DNA of 64,000 nt, taken from NCBI RefSeq assembly GCF_001316105.1, contig NZ_BBCP01000006.1, positions 1 to 64,000 on the forward strand, read 5' to 3'. Below the pieces are notes generated by a model. That model did no database searches. It was not told the DNA's origin and saw only the letters and a list, made by a program, of their open reading frames with translations. Positions 8,954 through 17,853 of the stretch are shown here, piece after piece (within the stretch, counting starts at the first letter, position 1; every line of letters begins with the position of its first letter). A program made the translations under genes and the position numbers. Source of the stretch: Thermogymnomonas acidicola JCM 13583 (GTDB taxonomy: Archaea > Thermoplasmatota > Thermoplasmata > Thermoplasmatales > Thermoplasmataceae).

Positions 8954-11900
8954 GATAATAGATAACCAGAAGGAGAAGTTCGGTCATCTCCTGTCAGCAG
9001 AGATAAGGGATGCCAGGGAAGTGGCGGTAGCGTCCGCGTACTTCAACCTCGAGGGCTATAGACAGGTAAAGGATGCCCTTAAGGGGGGGAAACCCCCTGA
9101 AGCTTCTCCTGGGAAGGGAGCCAACAGAGGGGGGGCTGAAGTTCGAGGAGGAGATGGTAAGCAATTTGGAGAAGTACGAGGAGGAACTGGAGAGGGAGCA
9201 GTCGGGGGATGCTGAGCTCTGAACTCATGCAGAACGAGGACGACATAGGATACTTTCAATTGCTGAAGGAGGCGGTGGACTACTTCTCCGGCAATAAGGT
9301 GGAGGTGAAGATAGTCAACGGGAGGTTCTTCCACGGGAAGGCGTACCTGGGTGCATCACCCTCCTTTTCTGACATAAGAAGCGGGTTCGCGTCCGTTGGT
9401 TCGAGCAACTTCACCGGCGGAGGGCTCGCAGGTAACAAGGAACTGAACATGCTGACCACTGACAGGGAGGTGGTGGAGGAACTGTCAGAATGGTTCATGG
9501 AGCAATGGAACGACGGGAATTCACGGAACTTCAAGGATAAGTTTCTGGAACTGCTGAAGAACTACGTCACGACCCACAGCCCCCCCTACGAGGTGGTAGC
9601 CAAGGCACTGTACGAGGTGTACTCACCCCCCCAGCTCAGCCAGATGGGCAGGGAGGACTACCTGAAATCCCTCTATCCGCACCAGGTTCTTTCATACACA
9701 AGGGCAAGGAGCATCCTCCAGGACTACGGGGGAGTGGTGATAGCGGATTCAACGGGCCTGGGGGAAAACGAGGGTGGCCATAAGCCTTGCCATGGATGCG
9801 GTGAAGTACGGGAAGAGCCCGCTTCTCATAGCCCCCCCAAGACCGCCCTGGACACCACCTGGCACGATGAGATGAACAAGACCCACTTCCACATGGACAG
9901 CATAAACACCGAACTCATTTCCAGCAACCCCCCCGATACGGCCCTGAGGGATTATCAGGACAGGGACTTTATAATAATAGATGAAGCGCACGACTTCAGG
10001 ACGCCTTCATCCAACCGGTACAAAGCGCTTCAGGAATTCATGGCATCTGGTAAGAGGGAAGTGGTTCTCCTCACTGCCACCCCCCCGTTAACAACAGCCT
10101 AATGGACCTCTACAGCCTGTTCTCCCTTTTCCTGCCAGAGGATGCAATCTCCGACATGAACGTGACCCTGAGGGGGGGCTATTTCACGGAGCAGCAGAAG
10201 AAGTGGCTCCAAGGGATTGAAGTGGACATGGACAACATACTCAGGAGGTTCGTTGTGAGGGTTTCGAGGGACCTGGCGGGCTACATGAGCGGCGGGAAGA
10301 TTAATTTCCCCCGAGAGGAAGCTGGATGATGATCCAGGGGGGGACAGGTACGATGTGCCGTGGACTTGGAGAGGCTTTCCAACCTGCTTAACTCGCTTTC
10401 TTTTATCTACTACGGATTCGCCATAGAGAAGCTTGCCTCAGACCTCACTCTCCCCCCCGACGCACGAAGATAAAAGACTACGTTGCCGAGGAGAAGAAGG
10501 CGAAGCTGCTGGAGCTGGTCAAGACCGTCGTGATAATAAACTTCTTCAAGAGGCTGGAGAGCAGCATGGAAGCCTTCAGGAAAACCATTGGAAACCTGGA
10601 GAACTACATCAGGCCGCCAGGGACTACGCTGCCCAGCATGGGTACTTCGTGCCGCCAAGGATGAAGGGGGACATCACGAATTCGGAGGGCGATGACGGGG
10701 AATGGGTGTTCCCAGTGCCCGAGGAGGTATTCTCGGGGAAGTACTCTTCCATCGCCCAGAAGTGCAGGCTGTCACAGGATGAAGTGAAGAAATTCAGGGA
10801 AGGGTGCGACAGAGACCTCGAGACCATAGGGCAGATAAAGGGCTGATACAGGTAAAGGATGCAAAGCTTTCTGGCCTGATTAACAGGCTGAAGCAGATAG
10901 ACCTCAGCGGAAACAACGGGGGTGATCATATTCACGGAGTTTGCAGACACAGCAACGTACCTCTACAGGGAGACCTCCAGGGTGTTCAAGAGAGTCATGC
11001 TCACTACGGGTTCCATAAGCATCGGCCCCCCCAACGGGCGAGAAACCAGAAACCGCAAGGATGTGATAAAGGAGTTCATGAAGAATGGGGGGATACCTGA
11101 TAACCACGGACGTGCTCAGCGAGAGCCAGAACCTGCAGAACGCCCAGTACCTTGTGAACTACGACTTCCCTTGGAACCCCCCGTGGTTTTGATACAGAGA
11201 GCAGGCAGGATAGACAGGATAGGCTCCCCCCCTCACCGTGCGATCTACATCATCAACATGCTGCCCGCCAACGGAGACCGGGATGACCCCCCCAGGAGCC
11301 TTGCTTACTTCCTCAAGGTCATGGAGAAGCTGCATTACAAAATAGGGGGGGAAATAAAGCGCACCGTGGGCCTGGACGCATCCGTATTGGGGGGGGAGGA
11401 GATCTCGCCTAAGAACTTCGCCGATGTTGAGAAGATAGCGGCAGGAGACCGTAGGGTTCTTGAGGAGCTCAGGGAGAGGATGGAGCAGTTCACCAGGGAT
11501 CCCATGGACCAGCTTGCAAAGATAATAAAGGAGAGAGGAGAGGACTGGCTCAAGAAGATCCCTTACGGCATAGGGGGCGTACAAGAGGCACAGCCGGAAC
11601 GGAATATTCATACTCTTCAGGAACGGGGGGGACGACTTTTACTGGAGGCTGAAGTTCTTTGACGGGGGGGAAAATGAGACCGTAGAAAACCCCCAACGAG
11701 ATTATAGACACACTGTTATCAGGGGGAGCACGACACCAAGGGGGGGAAACCATAGATTATTCCAAACTAATGAAATGGTTTGTTGGGATGAAGCGTGAGG
11801 TGGCTGAGGAAATAAGAAGGAGCCATAGACAGAAACTAACTGTCGGAACTGTCAGAAAATTGACGAAGAGGGAAAGTGAGGTCTTGGATGCACTGAGGAG

Positions 11901-12120
11901 GGCCGGTGATGAGGGGGGGATAGAACTCTCAGGAAGGTTCAACAGGATGAGGTCCAAGAAGAGCGTTGTGGATACGCTTTATAATGCGCTAAGGGAGGGA
12001 AATCTTCTGGAGAAGGCGAGGGAAATACTGGTTGATGGTTCGGAAGAAGGGGGGGAGAGGGAGGAGGAGCCGGACGTGGACTTGAAAAGGGTATGCTGGT
12101 GCTGGCTGGAAAAGCGGTGA
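8946..12120 (+). CDS. PLD-nuclease / SNF2-family helicase (frameshifted)
   Basis: About 1050 residues when frames are joined. The N-terminal 200 residues are a phospholipase-D-type domain: HGKAYLG followed by [15 protein letters not shown], one HKD-like motif. A superfamily 2 helicase follows: Walker A TGLGKT after correcting a G run near 9763, [15 protein letters not shown] in [18 protein letters not shown], a long insertion, [16 protein letters not shown], and motif [14 protein letters not shown]. The C-terminus ([19 protein letters not shown]) may bind DNA. At least eight breaks, nearly all at G or C runs. The overlapping start with the methylase implies coupled translation. I infer a translocating restriction enzyme paired with the methylase; cleavage is untested. 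Confidence 0.85.
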
Positions 12121-12348
12121 GCTACTCCTCTGCTAAAGCATCGGGGGGGTCTCCCCGCACCCCTAACTTCTCTAAGAACAAAAGAGGACCACCACTTTGA
12201 CTTTTTACATAGTTCTTATCGGCCCTCCCGCTCACATCTTATACAGATGTGGAGATTGGAACAACATCCTTTGATATCCCGGTCTCTGTGTCGAAAGGTA
12301 TATATCGCATTTGCTCTTGGTAGATACGTGAACAACTCAATAGAGTGT

Positions 12349-12531
12349 TCAGCGAGTAATGATGGAGAGGTGTCCTGGTCGACGTTGCTTGCATCTTTTA
12401 TACCAATGGCAGTTGCCCTCCCGTCCAGTCTCACCGTTACAGGCATAATAGATCTCCTTCTGCCTCTCGTTGGATCCCTGCCTGACCCCCTCAAGGGTCG
12501 ATGCCCTGACATACCCGAAGGCGAGTGTCAT
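12349..12531 (-). pseudogene. serine recombinase N-terminal remnant
   Basis: The ORF opens with MTLAFGYVRAST, matching the YxRxS motif that holds the nucleophilic serine of resolvase and IS607-type recombinases. The following GSNERQKEIYY resembles the helix after it. Similarity ends within about 60 residues and no full catalytic domain is present. Frame shifting may continue the gene leftward to about 12216 (GIKDASNVDQDTSPSLL), but this is weak. The rest of 12121-12790 holds nothing I can support. Confidence 0.45.
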
Positions 12532-12790
12532 TTTTGTATCAGAAAACAAATGCACATTTGTTATTAAAGTATCGTATTTAGTGATGAAACTAAAATTCAA
12601 ATTTTAGTGACAGACAGGTGAGTAGGCGTCCACCATCATTTTTATAATGCCTTCATTTAAAAATAAAATCACATGGCTCCCGGGGGGGTGAGCTTGTATT
12701 TTCTCCCATATTCCATTCTGATCGCTGCCAGAATTCTCTCCCTTTTGCTGTCCTCTATCCTCCGCTCTGTTCTTTCTCTTTCCTTCCTGC

Positions 12791-13423
12791 TCATTTCCTC
12801 CTGGCCTTCCTTCTGCTGATACCCGATATGTAAAACACTATAGCCAGCATGCCCGCAATCAGATATACAGCTCTCCCGTACTGGGTATTCTCCAGGTTGC
12901 CTAGAAAATCAACTATTCCCTGGATGGAGCTGAAATTGTATCCCGGATAGGTTGTTGCTCCAACGAACTGGGAACTTCCAGCGATGCCAACAGCGAGATC
13001 TCCTAGTTCTCCCGCATACAACTCCCGAAGCTTCTCCTTGACGGATTCCTTGATGGATGCCCACAGTTGCGGCTTGTAGTCCTTGAGAACCTCCATGGGA
13101 GCATCCCGGAGCAGCCCGGCGAGGAAATCGGCCTTGAACCGCTCCCATTCACCTATGGTCACCTTGAATGCCCTGGAGAACTCATCATGGGACGAAAGCT
13201 CCAGCTGCTCACTGAAGTGGTCCTCCCGGATCACGATATTGTATGCCCTGTCCACGTCTATACCGCGGGATCGAAGGAACACCCTTACGTCTATGACGTG
13301 AGACCTCACGTGCTCCCCCCCAAGCGGATTAAGCCGTATGGAGTCCCCCCCGCTTACGATCACGGAGTCCTTCCCATAGTTCCTTACCATGAGGTCTAAT
13401 ATTCCCTCCCTGGTAGGTTTCAA
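12791..13423 (-). CDS. hypothetical protein with C-terminal membrane anchor
   Basis: About 210 residues, family not recognised. The N-terminal two thirds are soluble and charged (VIREDHFSEQLELSSHDEFSRAFKV, IKESVKEKLRELYAG). Near the C-terminus one hydrophobic helix, AVYLIAGMLAIVFYISGI, is followed by a basic tail RRKARRK, suggesting a tail-anchored protein facing the cytoplasm. It lies 14 nt downstream of the coiled-coil gene at 13438, so the pair is probably one transcript. The frame is open upstream of the chosen start, so the true start could be slightly earlier. It is specific to the element and its function is unknown. Confidence 0.6.
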   Translation of the reverse strand: MKPTREGILDLMVRNYGKDSVIVSGGDSIRLNPLGGEHVRSHVIDVRVFLRSRGIDVDRAYNIVIREDHFSEQLELSSHDEFSRAFKVTIGEWERFKADFLAGLLRDAPMEVLKDYKPQLWASIKESVKEKLRELYAGELGDLAVGIAGSSQFVGATTYPGYNFSSIQGIVDFLGNLENTQYGRAVYLIAGMLAIVFYISGISRRKARRK

Positions 13424-13437
13424 TGGTAGTATCGTCT

Positions 13438-13794
13438 TTATCCGGCCTTCTTTGATGAGAGAATGAAGGTAGAACGCGTGGCAGTCAGCTCCAGCCTCTG
13501 CTCGAAGGCCATTGCCTCTCTCTGTTCCTTTTCCCTCAGGAGCTGGTTTAGGACAGCTTCCTTCGATGCCAGGTCTGCTCTCAGGTCGTCAATCTCCTTC
13601 TGCACCTTTTCTATCCTGCTATCGAGGCCCAGTGAGGGCATTATTGCGCGAACCCCCCCTGTCCTGAATATCTCACTAGCATTTATTTCAGGGTGTTCTT
13701 TCAGGAACTGCTCTATCTCTCGGTCGCTTATCACGGACCTCGGGACGCCTTTCTCACCTGCCCTGGGCCTTCCCACCCTTCCGGATCCCTTCAT
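13438..13794 (-). CDS. hypothetical DNA-binding-like protein with coiled coil
   Basis: A 118-residue protein. The N-terminus GSGRVGRPRAGEKG contains a GRP core like an AT-hook. A short helical segment follows (SDREIEQFLKEHPEINASEIFR), then a coiled coil with heptad-like leucines (IEKVQKEIDDLRADLASKEAVLNQLL). This architecture suits a small dimeric DNA-binding protein, perhaps a plasmid or element regulator. It is the first gene of the leftward pair. An AT-rich stretch at 13855-13885 probably carries its promoter. No named family is assigned. Confidence 0.6.
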   Translation of the reverse strand: MKGSGRVGRPRAGEKGVPRSVISDREIEQFLKEHPEINASEIFRTGGVRAIMPSLGLDSRIEKVQKEIDDLRADLASKEAVLNQLLREKEQREAMAFEQRLELTATRSTFILSSKKAG

Positions 13795-14034
13795 GTCCCT
13801 CCCCCCCTCCTTCCTGATACATGGAGGGGGAGGTTTTTCTGAGAGCGAATTAAATATGGTAAATATTTAATTAAATTAGAAAAGAATAATACGATGTTTT
13901 TAAGCGACCCCCCCAAAATAATTTCACTATATAGCGAAATTCCAAAATGGTATGTAATGGCCGTTCACCAAGCACACTTGATTCGTGGAACATTTCATGA
14001 ATAATCCTGATGGACTCTATATGGAAATCTTCCA

Positions 14035-14201
14035 TCACTCCACCACCTCCAGCACTTCGCCGTATGTTCTGGGGGGTAACGGTCCCGCTCTGCCATAAAT
14101 GCCTCTGCGATCTCCCTGGCTACTCTCTCTGGAATTTGGTACCTCTTGCAGCTTCTGAAGAACCCCTTAGGTATTTTTCGTTCGCTAGGTCCGGGACTCA
14201 T
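14035..14201 (-). CDS. small hypothetical protein at the right end of the element (frameshifted)
   Basis: It reads MSPGPSERKIPKGFFRSC, then YQIPERVAREIAEAFMAERDRY. As given the frame runs on into TAKCWRWWSDGRF and ends at 13995. If the six-G run at 14071 is really four, the ending becomes RTYGEVLEVVE with a stop at 14035, which looks far more natural; that version is about 55 residues. Helical and charged, it could be a small regulator or antitoxin, but no family is recognised. Confidence 0.45.
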
Positions 14202-14239
14202 GCAAAAACCCCCCGCAAAGATTCAGTCAAATCATATGG

Positions 14240-14257
14240 AATCCGGGCAGCCCCCAT
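14240..14257 (+). repeat. attR: second copy of the tRNA-Pro 3' end
   Basis: AATCCGGGCAGCC plus a C run and AT, matching 4188-4204 inside tRNA-Pro. It is not part of a complete tRNA: no anticodon arm or 5' half precedes it. It marks the right end of the integrated element. Confidence 0.75.
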
Positions 14258-14602
14258 TCTTCCGGCACAAGGGCGAGAGGGGGGGCCATTGTAACTGGCA
14301 GGTGCCTGGATGATGGGACTTGTTCACATCAAGTGAGAGGCCCATTCCGACACGGATCCGGATATCTGGCATTGACACATTCGATTCCTTAAATGTATTG
14401 CCATCCCGCTATCAATGGGCACCACGCAGAACGGTGTAGCGTGATCTGCATCACTGGAGCCTGAGGGACATAGCCGTCCTTTAGGGGGCATTCGCGGGGA
14501 TCCATAGCATGCACCACTTTCGAGTCCCGCCAGTGGCGGACTGTGAACCTAAGGCCCAAGCCAGATACCCTGGCCGGAACTTCACCTGCCCCCCCGAATG
14601 AC
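14258..14602. other. gap without a recognisable gene
   Basis: Between attR and the mscS stop. No convincing ORF, tRNA or repeat was found on either strand. A short hairpin-forming sequence (CCGCC-AGT-GGCGG) occurs near 14528-14540. A small RNA cannot be excluded. Confidence 0.3.
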
Positions 14603-15496
14603 TTACTGCTTCGGCGGTGCCTTCACTTCCCAGTAGGCCCTCTCAAAAACCCTGTTTATCTCGCTTATAACGCCCGGCAGGCTGGAGAAGTCTGTCATGT
14701 GGAGCTCCACGGTGAACGTGTTGTTTCCGCCGTTCTTTGATGAGAAGTATATCTGGAGCGAGCTGAGTGAGTTTATCTTCCTCGCCGATAGTTCCTGGTT
14801 CACCTTCTCCAGTACCGTCTCGCTGTTCACGTCCCCGTTCACTGTCACCTGCAGCTGGTATATGAACTCCCCACCCACATTTATGTCAGTGAAGGTGGCG
14901 CTGCCGATCAGGGCACTGTTCGGCACGCTTATTATGTTCCCGTAGATGGTTTTAAGTGTGCTCCAGAGCGTCCTGACCTCAAGTACCTGCCCCCCCACTA
15001 TGGGCCCCTCGAAGAGCCAGGAGTAGAGTATCATGTACTGACCAGGGACTATCACGCCAGACGAGGAGGCCATGACCCCCCCAGAGAGGAGGTTCTCAAG
15101 CACGGTCTGGAGTGCAAAGCCCACCACTATACCGCCGATGGAGCCACCGAGTATTGCAGCCGAGATGTTAACGCCTATAGCTGATAGTGCCCATATGAGT
15201 GCGATCACAAATATTATGGTCCTGATGAAGATGTGTATGCCCCCCCTCAGGCTCCTCCTCACGTTCCGCTTGGAGGTGTAGCTGGATATGCCCTTGTTGA
15301 TTACTGACGACACGAGGTATGCCACGATCAGCGCTATCGCGATTACTGTGGCGTCCCTTATGTACACATGGTAGGTGTGTATCACCGGTATCTCTGCGGA
15401 GAGCTCTGCAAGTACAAAGTCAATCACGTAAACGAGTGCAACTGCTATAACTGCGTAAACAATGATCTTTGATACCTCTCTTGCTAGGCTTGGCAT
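14603..15496 (-). CDS. mscS: mechanosensitive ion channel, MscS family
   Basis: An intact 297-residue membrane protein that should release solutes on hypo-osmotic shock. Three hydrophobic helices are seen at about residues 10-35, 48-72 and 90-115. The third runs into the pore-lining Gly/Ala helix AAILGGSIGGIVVGFALQTVLENL. The MscS beta domain follows (GVIVPGQYM, VLEVRTLWSTLKTIYGNIISVPNS), then a C-terminal alpha/beta domain. The order and the NxxI(S)VPNS motif are diagnostic. It reads toward the integrated element and is the first chromosomal gene beyond it. Two G runs are in frame, so some Gly-Gly pairs may be artefacts. Confidence 0.93.
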   Translation of the reverse strand: MPSLAREVSKIIVYAVIAVALVYVIDFVLAELSAEIPVIHTYHVYIRDATVIAIALIVAYLVSSVINKGISSYTSKRNVRRSLRGGIHIFIRTIIFVIALIWALSAIGVNISAAILGGSIGGIVVGFALQTVLENLLSGGVMASSSGVIVPGQYMILYSWLFEGPIVGGQVLEVRTLWSTLKTIYGNIISVPNSALIGSATFTDINVGGEFIYQLQVTVNGDVNSETVLEKVNQELSARKINSLSSLQIYFSSKNGGNNTFTVELHMTDFSSLPGVISEINRVFERAYWEVKAPPKQ

Positions 15497-15596
15497 TCAT
15501 TTCCTCAACGTCTCACCACTTAAATACTTAACTTCACATTGTCGTGAAAAGTGCTTTGAAAAATTAATATATTCATTGTTGTTCATTTTGTCTGAC

Positions 15597-15863
15597 ATGG
15601 TCAGATATCATTTGAGATGGACTATATTTTACGTGGGAGGCCGCCACAACGCCGGGATCTACAGGTGCAAGTACTGCGGGATGTCGGTCAAGAAGAGGGA
15701 GAGGGTCTCACACCTCAAGAGGTCTCACGCTGCAGAGTTCGAGGTGGAACTGGCCAGGTACGGCTGGGTGAAGCAGAGTGCGCCAAAGGTGAGCCAGAAG
15801 GGACAGACTGTGCCCATAGAGGCCCTCAAGAAGGCCCTACTGTCAGACCTCCAGGAGATATAA
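15597..15863 (+). CDS. small C2H2-type zinc-finger protein
   Basis: 88 residues from ATG 15597. A single zinc finger is seen: CKYCGM, then eleven residues, then HLKRSH, with basic residues between (KKRERV), fitting nucleic-acid binding. The C-terminal half is a short helical tail (IEALKKALLSDLQE). An AT-rich ATTAATAT box lies about 30 nt before the ATG, which favours this start over the longer open frame upstream. It is divergent from mscS and followed by a T-run, so it is probably monocistronic. Target unknown. Confidence 0.7.
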   Translation: MVRYHLRWTIFYVGGRHNAGIYRCKYCGMSVKKRERVSHLKRSHAAEFEVELARYGWVKQSAPKVSQKGQTVPIEALKKALLSDLQEI

Positions 15864-15893
15864 CACAGGCCTCTTCCTGATACTTCCACCCTG

Positions 15894-15900
15894 TTTTTTT
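15894..15900 (+). terminator. oligo-T terminator after the zinc-finger gene
   Basis: Seven T about 30 nt after the stop of the zinc-finger gene; archaeal transcription commonly ends at such tracts without a hairpin. Confidence 0.5.
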
Positions 15901-15996
15901 ATTAGAGTTTAGGGATTAAACTTTTTACAGGTAACCTGGGTCTCCCGTAGTCTTCTTCCAGGGCCTTCGGTGCCCGGTTTCCAATCAAGTATTTAT

Positions 15997-16022
15997 ATCG
16001 AAAATAGATATCTGTTTTCGAT
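15997..16022. promoter_or_regulatory. 26-bp palindromic operator before the ABC exporter
   Basis: ATCGAAAA, then a self-complementary centre, then TTTTCGAT; the full 26 bases are palindromic except for one mismatched pair. It overlaps the end of the TATA-like ATTTATAT (15991-15998) and stops four bases before the ATG at 16027. The position suits a repressor that blocks initiation. No regulator gene is adjacent. Confidence 0.75.
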
Positions 16023-16026
16023 CCAA

Positions 16027-17031
16027 ATGATCACGGTCAACCAGCCTGAGGAGGGCACAAGCACCATATCTGTCAGGTCCGTCTCCAAGAGCTACGGGGA
16101 TGTTCGCGCTCTTGACAGCGTCAGCCTTGAGATCAGGTCAGGTGAGATATTCGGCCTCCTGGGACCAAACGGCGCCGGCAAGACGACGCTGATCAAGATA
16201 CTGACAGCCCTTGTGCCGCCGACGTCTGGAGAGGCCTTTGTTGCCGGTTACAGTGTGACCAGGCAGCCTTACGAGGTGAAGAGACGGGTGGGCTGGGTGG
16301 CGGCGGAGGTGATACTGGACGACGACCTCACGGCCATGGAGAACCTGTGGCTCCAGGCGAAGCTGCAGAACATGAGTGACTGGAGGGGGGGTACGCTGAG
16401 GAACTGCTCACCTTCTTCGGCCTCAGGGACAGGGCGGACAGTAAGGTGAAGGGCTTTTCCACGGGCATGAGAAAGAAGCTCGAAATAGCGCTTGCGCTGC
16501 TGCACAGGCCAGCGGTGATCTTCATGGACGAGCCCACCATAGGCCTTGACCCCCGGCACGAGGAGGATGCTATGGGACTTCATCAGGAACACGAACAGGG
16601 AGTACGGCGTGACCGTACTGCTCACAACACACTACATAGAGGAGGCTGACCAGCTCTGCGACAGGATTGCAATCATCAACCACGGGAAGATCGCTGCCGT
16701 TGGGACGCCGGCTGAGCTGAAGGCAACAGTCGAGGGCGAGGTGATCGAGGTGGAGATGAGGAACCAGGCCACCCTGGACGGCCTGGATGGCCTGGAGGGC
16801 ATAAGGGAGGTGAGGAGGGAGGGCAGCAAGATCCTGATCTCGGTGCCAAGCTCATCTGACATACTGCCGGCGGTGATAGAGAGCATAGGCGCCTCAAACA
16901 TAAGGAGGATCTCAATACACGAGCCGAGCCTGGAGAGCGCCTTCCTGAAGATAACGGGCAAGACCATTGAGGAAGAGGAGAGTGTGGACATCAGGAAGTT
17001 CTATGCAAACATAAGGAGGGCAAGGAGGTGA
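16027..17031 (+). CDS. ABC transporter ATP-binding protein, drug-export type (frameshifted)
   Basis: ATPase subunit of an ABC-2 exporter, similar in layout to daunorubicin-resistance DrrA. Seen: Walker A GPNGAGKTT, a signature region GFSTGMRKKLEIALALL, Walker B VIFMDEPTIGLDP, the H-loop THYIEEADQLCD, and a C-terminal domain of the family type (VIEVEMRNQ, SLESAFLKITGKTIEE). The frame breaks near 16385 (G run) and near 16551, where CCCC reads as CCCCC; the second correction gives GLDPGTRRMLW as expected. It is followed within 5 nt by the permease. Likely substrate: a hydrophobic compound or lipid, unknown. Confidence 0.92.
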
Positions 17032-17035
17032 TGGC

Positions 17036-17808
17036 TTGAGCTTCAGCCAGTTCCAGGGCCTCTTCGTGAGGGAGGTGAAGAGGATCTACAGGAACCCGCT
17101 GGTGATAGCTACCACAATAGCGCAGCCGTTCATCTGGCTTGCCTTCTTCGGCAGCAGCCTGGCACTTGCGCCATCCCAGTTCCTGGAGGAGTACTTCCAC
17201 ACCACGTCATACATAGAGTTCCTGCTGCCTGGCGTGCTGTCCACTTCCATGCTCAGCATAGGCATGTTCGCATCCATGAGCTCAGTGCAGGACAAGCGCT
17301 TCGGTTACATGAAGAGGATCCTGATAACGCCCACAACAAAGTCGACCGTGTTCCTCTCCAAGGTCTTCGGTGCCACAATGAGGGGCCTGGTGCAGATACC
17401 TGTAATGGTGGCTGCATCCATAGCCTTCGGTGTGAGGTTCCACATACCGCCTGCAGGGTGGGTTGAGTGGATCCTGGCACTCTTCCTCCTGGGCCTGGGG
17501 TTTTCCGGCCTCTTCCTTGGCATGACCGTGTCCAGCACAGACTGGCAGACACCCGGGTTATCTCGAACTTCATCACCATGCCACTCATGTTCTCGAGCAC
17601 GGCGCTATTTCCATCCACGGGCTTCCCTGTATGGATGAGGGACATCTCTATGGTGAACCCGGTGACCTTCTCCGCCTCCCTTGGCCGCAGCATAGTCACG
17701 ACCGGGACCGACCCGAACCTGATGTACCTGGCGTACCTGGCCATATTCGCTGCCCTGACACTGAGCCTGGGTTCACTGGCGGCCAGAAAGTGGCTCAAGG
17801 TGGAGTGA
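17036..17808 (+). CDS. ABC-2 type transporter permease (one frameshift)
   Basis: Membrane partner of the preceding ATPase. About 257 residues with six hydrophobic segments, for example LVIATTIAQPFIWLAFFGSS, ILALFLLGLGFSGLFLGM and LMYLAYLAIFAALTLSLGSL. The motif NPVTFSASLGRSIV near the C-terminus is typical of the ABC-2 family. The start is TTG 17036; the ATG at 17031 is closed at once by TGA. The frame breaks near 17550 (WQTPG to VISNFITMP). It forms a two-gene operon controlled from the palindrome at 15997. Confidence 0.9.
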
Positions 17809-17853
17809 GTGCATGTGCAAAAGCATTTAACCGGATGATCCCTAACTGCCGCC

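Larger units (their letters stand above)
4188..14257. mobile_element. integrative element inserted in tRNA-Pro, carrying a methylase/helicase module
   Basis: The left boundary is the 3' end of tRNA-Pro and the right boundary is a second copy of that sequence at 14240-14257. Immediately inside the left end is a tyrosine integrase reading toward the tRNA, the arrangement expected for tRNA-directed integration. The 10 kb between holds no housekeeping gene: integrase, an unknown 94-residue protein, a DNA methylase, a PLD/SNF2 helicase, a serine-recombinase remnant and three small unknown genes. Genes outside both ends are ordinary chromosomal ones (glnA; mscS). Integrase, repeat and content agree; mobility today is not shown. 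Confidence 0.8.

Noticed and set aside
14450-14590. A possible intron-containing tRNA or small RNA near a GAGTCCCGCC string
   Set aside because: No acceptor stem, D-arm or anticodon arm could be paired with it.
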